From: Varroa destructor
Taxonomy: Eukaryota; Arthropoda; Arachnida; Mesostigmata; Varroidae
Assembly (NCBI RefSeq): GCF_002443255.2
Contig: NW_019211455.1
Location: 13,030,752 to 13,094,751 of the forward strand
DNA length: 64,000 nucleotides
Direction: 5' to 3'
Position numbers and translations under genes: made by a program. Positions within the stretch are counted from its first letter, which is position 1. Every line of letters begins with the position of its first letter. Of the stretch, positions 60,904-64,000 are shown piece by piece. A model generated the notes under the pieces. It ran no database searches. It was not told where the DNA came from and saw only the letters and a program-made list of their open reading frames with translations.

Positions 60904-61086
60904 ATGGCGTCACCACCAACCGTCAAGGGCCGTCGGCTGATGTGGTGGAAGCATTTCCGGCTGGGGGAACGCGAAGAGCCCGTTGATGGAATGCTGATGC
61001 CGATGGCAGTGGGGCTCTTAACGGAAGCTTGCACGTCGTCGCCGCCGCCTATAGCCAGTACCGAGAATCTAACAGCTGTAACATAG
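60904..61086 (+). CDS. 60-codon ATG frame after an acceptor-like site, unrecognised
   Basis: The ATG follows a pyrimidine-rich stretch ending in CTCAG, which resembles a 3' splice site, with start context CAGAATGG. The short product has Trp-Trp, several Met and a Ser-Pro-Pro-Pro end. Another phase through the same acceptor is also open for about 27 codons. No domain is recognised; it may be chance in a GC-richer patch. Confidence 0.15.
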   Translation: MASPPTVKGRRLMWWKHFRLGEREEPVDGMLMPMAVGLLTEACTSSPPPIASTENLTAVT

Positions 61087-62081
61087 CCTCGAAACGCTCG
61101 TATTTTCGACTAGTTCGTCCAACGATCGCTTCTCTAGGCTACCCCATGCAGCTCACCGCTGGCTAGTCATAGGCCATAATAATATTCTAATATGAACATC
61201 GCGAATCTTCAAGTAGCTCTCTAAACACGTACAAGTATATCCGGATATTGGTACACAAACTTCCAAAGCGCATCCATTTTTGTGTACGTATGTGTGATAC
61301 TAATGAATTCAATTCAACCTGACGCAACGAAGAAAGCACTAACGGTTACTGCACTCGGCCGGGGTCGGCGGATAATGTTCGTAAAAGCTATATTCTAATT
61401 AATAATTTCTATATCATTTTACAGGTGACCCTCGACGTCCAAGAGTAGTATGCACATAACCCCTGTAATATATTCAGTGAAATAAATTTGCAGTATCATA
61501 ACAATTGTGACTAACCGTGATTCAGTATAATAGAAGACTAATTAGCGCATCTGTTTGCCTCCATTATATGCTAACATTGAAAAGATAAACTCTACTGCTG
61601 TAACTTTTTTGACCAATTCGTTCTCGTTTTCGCTCTGAAGCACCCTAGCTTCGGCGAGGATTCGTCGATTGTCGACGGCCAACCGACATCGCGTGTGGCT
61701 TAGGGATACTGAAGGCTGTTCGGGGAAGAAGCACGTATCCGGGGTATACGGAAAAGTCAACGATGTGTTTAGTTGTTTCTCGAAACGAGCGAGCCACCTT
61801 TCCTTCTGAAACAGTGGGAAATCCCAGGGCTGGGAGTGCAAGGGCTAGCAGTAAAGTAGGACAGACAGTGCAGAAGAAGAATGTTGTATTTGAGCATGTC
61901 CTAAGTGTAATTCTGTTTTTGTATAGATGCTAACTTTTCTTTTTCTCGTAGGTATAAAAGGGCGTTTTTTTCTTCTTCCTTGTCCTTTTCTTGCATAGCT
62001 TCCTTTTTCAGTCAAAGCTTTGCGTTGTATCGTTCCTGAAGATGTTGAAACATCACCGTGTCACTAGATATCCAACAGCGA

Positions 62082-62101
62082 CAGCAGCAGCAGCAGCAGC
62101 A
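62082..62101. repeat. CAG trinucleotide microsatellite
   Basis: Six to seven CAG units, preceded by a related CAGCGA unit. In the overlapping + frame (61991-62299) it encodes an alanine run. Confidence 0.95.
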
Positions 62102-62460
62102 AAAATAGGAACAACAAAAGCAGCGTCAGAGCCAAAACGGGCGAAACCGCGTCTTCAAAGTCGAAACAACTTCATGTGGACGCACCTATCGAGAACTGCT
62201 CAGAAAAGAAGATGGAGGAAAGAAACAGGCAAGATCGACTGCTGTTTTTTCTACCATCCGCTCCGAAAGAATATCGCCCGGTCTCGTTTGATACAGTGAT
62301 ACGCAGCTGTGCCAGTATATCAATGTATGGCGTGCTTGTCTTCTTATGCGAGTGTCTACGTCGTTAGCCGTTGCAGACGAACGACGGCCCCATATTGGCT
62401 GTGTTGTGGCCTGATAATGTACGATGTCGTACGCTAGCTACCTTGGTAATAGATAATACC

Positions 62461-62474
62461 AAGCAAGCAAGCAA
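62461..62474. repeat. AAGC tetranucleotide repeat
   Basis: Three AAGC units and a partial fourth. Confidence 0.9.
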
Positions 62475-63628
62475 TAGCTTTGTTACGTATGATGTTGAAA
62501 ACAATTTCAAACTTTGCAAATTCGATGACAAACAAAACGCGTTTGTGGTACGTCCATTGAGTTGTGCGTAAAGAACGTGAAGGATGGCTCTTGGTTTCAA
62601 TAGGTGTAACCCTTCTTTGTCATTGTTTGCGGTATATTGCGCTTCGACGATTATCAAGAAACTACGCGTGTTTAATGTAGTCATTGTATTTTTTTTTTTA
62701 TAATTGTTAAGCGTTGCTAGCGTCGATACGCCAGATTCGACTCCGGAAAATATTCTCGGCTAGAAATAGCCTCGGCTCGGGTCGGCAAATATCCTTCTAG
62801 AGTTAAGAATATAAAAAAATTACGGAATGAAGGAAGAAAGTTCATATCAAAGTTCTGTGGCGTACAGAAACATAAAACCGACCATTCAATACCGCTGGAC
62901 TGTGCTAACTAATAAATGATAATTACTATACTTCCGTATCGAGCACCGCTGGCGATTACGGTGGGGATGGTGGTCTGTCTACTTCATTGAAATAGATAAC
63001 TGCAAGAAAACTTGTTTCACTCGTTCCGCTATGCTGTGTGTGTCACAACCAACTTTTTTGCATTCTAATTGTGCGCATACACTTAAATAATAAGGTACTT
63101 TTCCTTCAGTTTCTCTTCTAGTTAATCTTCCCCTAAATTAGATTCGCGTTTTGTATTTCTATTTAAAACTATGTCATCGGGTAGTTTCACGTGCAATTTA
63201 AATATGTCTAGCGCACTTCCAATGACTGACTCCAAGCGGACAGCGTAAAGGAACAAAAACATAAATGACGATCTACAGTCTTAATCTATCTATTAATTGA
63301 TTATGCTTGCATAGTAAATTATGGCTACCATTCTTGCCTTCAAAGTAGCATGTCAATAGCATCAAAACTTGCTGATCTAGCTTAGAATATTTCCTTTATC
63401 GTTGAACTACTCCGAACGGAGGAGCTAACCCGGCACAGGCCATTTACAAGGCCCCTCACAACTGACCAGGCTTTCGTACAGTGGTCTCATCTCTACATGC
63501 GCTGAAACTAGCAGGGTAGCTGCGAAGGGGAAAAGTCCGTACGTACGACAGACGCTCCAAGGACAGACAGTTCCGTAGTCAACGGCTCGTAGCGGGCCAC
63601 AGAAGCGTGATCATTAATTAATGGGGAA

Positions 63629-63961
63629 CTAAGTCGCTTCCACGTCCGGAGAGCATTCGTTGATCGCTTGGTGGCGCCTCTTGTTTTGGACATAGCCTTC
63701 ACTACAAGGAGCGGTGCCGTCCAGTACAGTCCATTTGCCAGTTTTAGCTCCTCCCCGTTGCATTGCAGGATTGCTTACAACAACTATTCTTAATACCTCT
63801 AACTGCGATGTAGCTCTTTTCGTTCCCCTTAGCTGTTCCAGTACTCCGGAGCAGTTCCCATGTGCTCCACGTAATGAAACTGCTGGACAAGAAAGAAAGA
63901 GAGAGCAGGAATATGGTATGCAAAAAAAAAAAATACTACATAGTAGAATCAGAAGAAACAT
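63629..63961 (-). CDS. 110-codon ATG frame with signal-peptide-like start, unrecognised
   Basis: From ATG at 63961 on the - strand the product begins with MFLLILLCSIFFFC, continues hydrophobic to about residue 30 with a plausible cleavage after PAVS, and then becomes hydrophilic with three widely spaced Cys (GNCSG, APCSE, NECSP). That layout fits a small secreted protein. However, part of the hydrophobic run comes from a poly-A tract (Phe repeats). A possible donor, GAG then GTATTA, lies in the middle. No homologue is recognised. Confidence 0.2.
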   Translation of the reverse strand: MFLLILLCSIFFFCIPYSCSLFLSCPAVSLRGAHGNCSGVLEQLRGTKRATSQLEVLRIVVVSNPAMQRGGAKTGKWTVLDGTAPCSEGYVQNKRRHQAINECSPDVEAT

Positions 63962-64000
63962 AGGAACACTCAACGCAACAGGGTCTGCCGCACAGAATGA

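Larger units (their letters stand above)
61087..63628. other. non-coding stretch
   Basis: Includes a 99-codon - frame (61542-61841), a 102-codon + frame (61991-62299) carrying the CAG repeat, and a 106-codon - frame (62364-62684). None has a family signature. AT-rich from about 62690 to 63400. Confidence 0.4.

Noticed and set aside
1..64000. Bacterial-style operon, prophage, CRISPR array or toxin-antitoxin system
   Set aside because: No regularly spaced repeats, no dense long frames and no ribosome-binding-site pattern; the DNA is eukaryotic in texture.

Overview
The window looks like nuclear DNA of an animal, most likely an arthropod. Evidence: no dense gene packing, no operons or ribosome-binding sites, short reading frames everywhere (the longest is 168 codons), many microsatellites, a 100-base run of N (scaffold gap), and decayed copies of animal-type transposons, including a mellifera-like mariner. 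The species cannot be fixed from the sequence. No complete protein-coding gene, tRNA, rRNA, snRNA or CRISPR array could be recognised, and most of the window reads as intergenic or intronic DNA.

The best-supported features are three dead transposable elements found by reading broken frames by hand. (1) A mariner (DD34D) copy at about 49165-50120 on the + strand keeps recognisable codons of the catalytic triad, but has several stops and frameshifts. (2) A Ty3/Gypsy-like pol fragment at about 24430-25000 on the - strand keeps an unbroken protease-like stretch followed by broken reverse-transcriptase motifs. (3) A Tc1/Tc3-like transposase fragment at about 5880-6530 on the - strand is weaker. 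Each comes from a different superfamily and none can be active.

The most unusual structure is at 14155-14350. A 28-bp hairpin (22 bp perfect, then 6 bp with two G:U pairs), a 20-bp perfect palindrome and a 15-bp hairpin (one G:U pair) stand side by side. All departures from perfect complementarity stay paired only if the + strand is transcribed. This may be a hairpin RNA locus.

Several open stretches could be exons of unrecognised genes: 9051-9425, 16392-17009, 19589-20480, 31036-31818 (-), 32946-33248, 44690-44911, 50838-51269, 52759-53232 (-), 55045-55245 (-), 56153-56375, 60904-61086 and 63629-63961 (-). None matches a family I know, so all have low confidence. Three of these regions hold two long frames in the same phase separated by a single TAG, and in two of them the TAG lies inside a GTAGGT donor-like hexamer.

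Layout: 1-5.6 kb featureless; 5.6-7.1 kb Tc-like relic and the longest reading frame; 7.1-14.1 kb AT-rich with little structure; 14.1-14.4 kb hairpin cluster; 14.4-24 kb mixed, with several GC-richer open stretches; 24-25 kb AT repeat, gap and Gypsy relic; 25-44 kb mostly featureless with microsatellites and a purine-rich tract; 44-50 kb AT hairpin and mariner; 50-64 kb scattered weak exon candidates, two purine-rich tracts and simple repeats.
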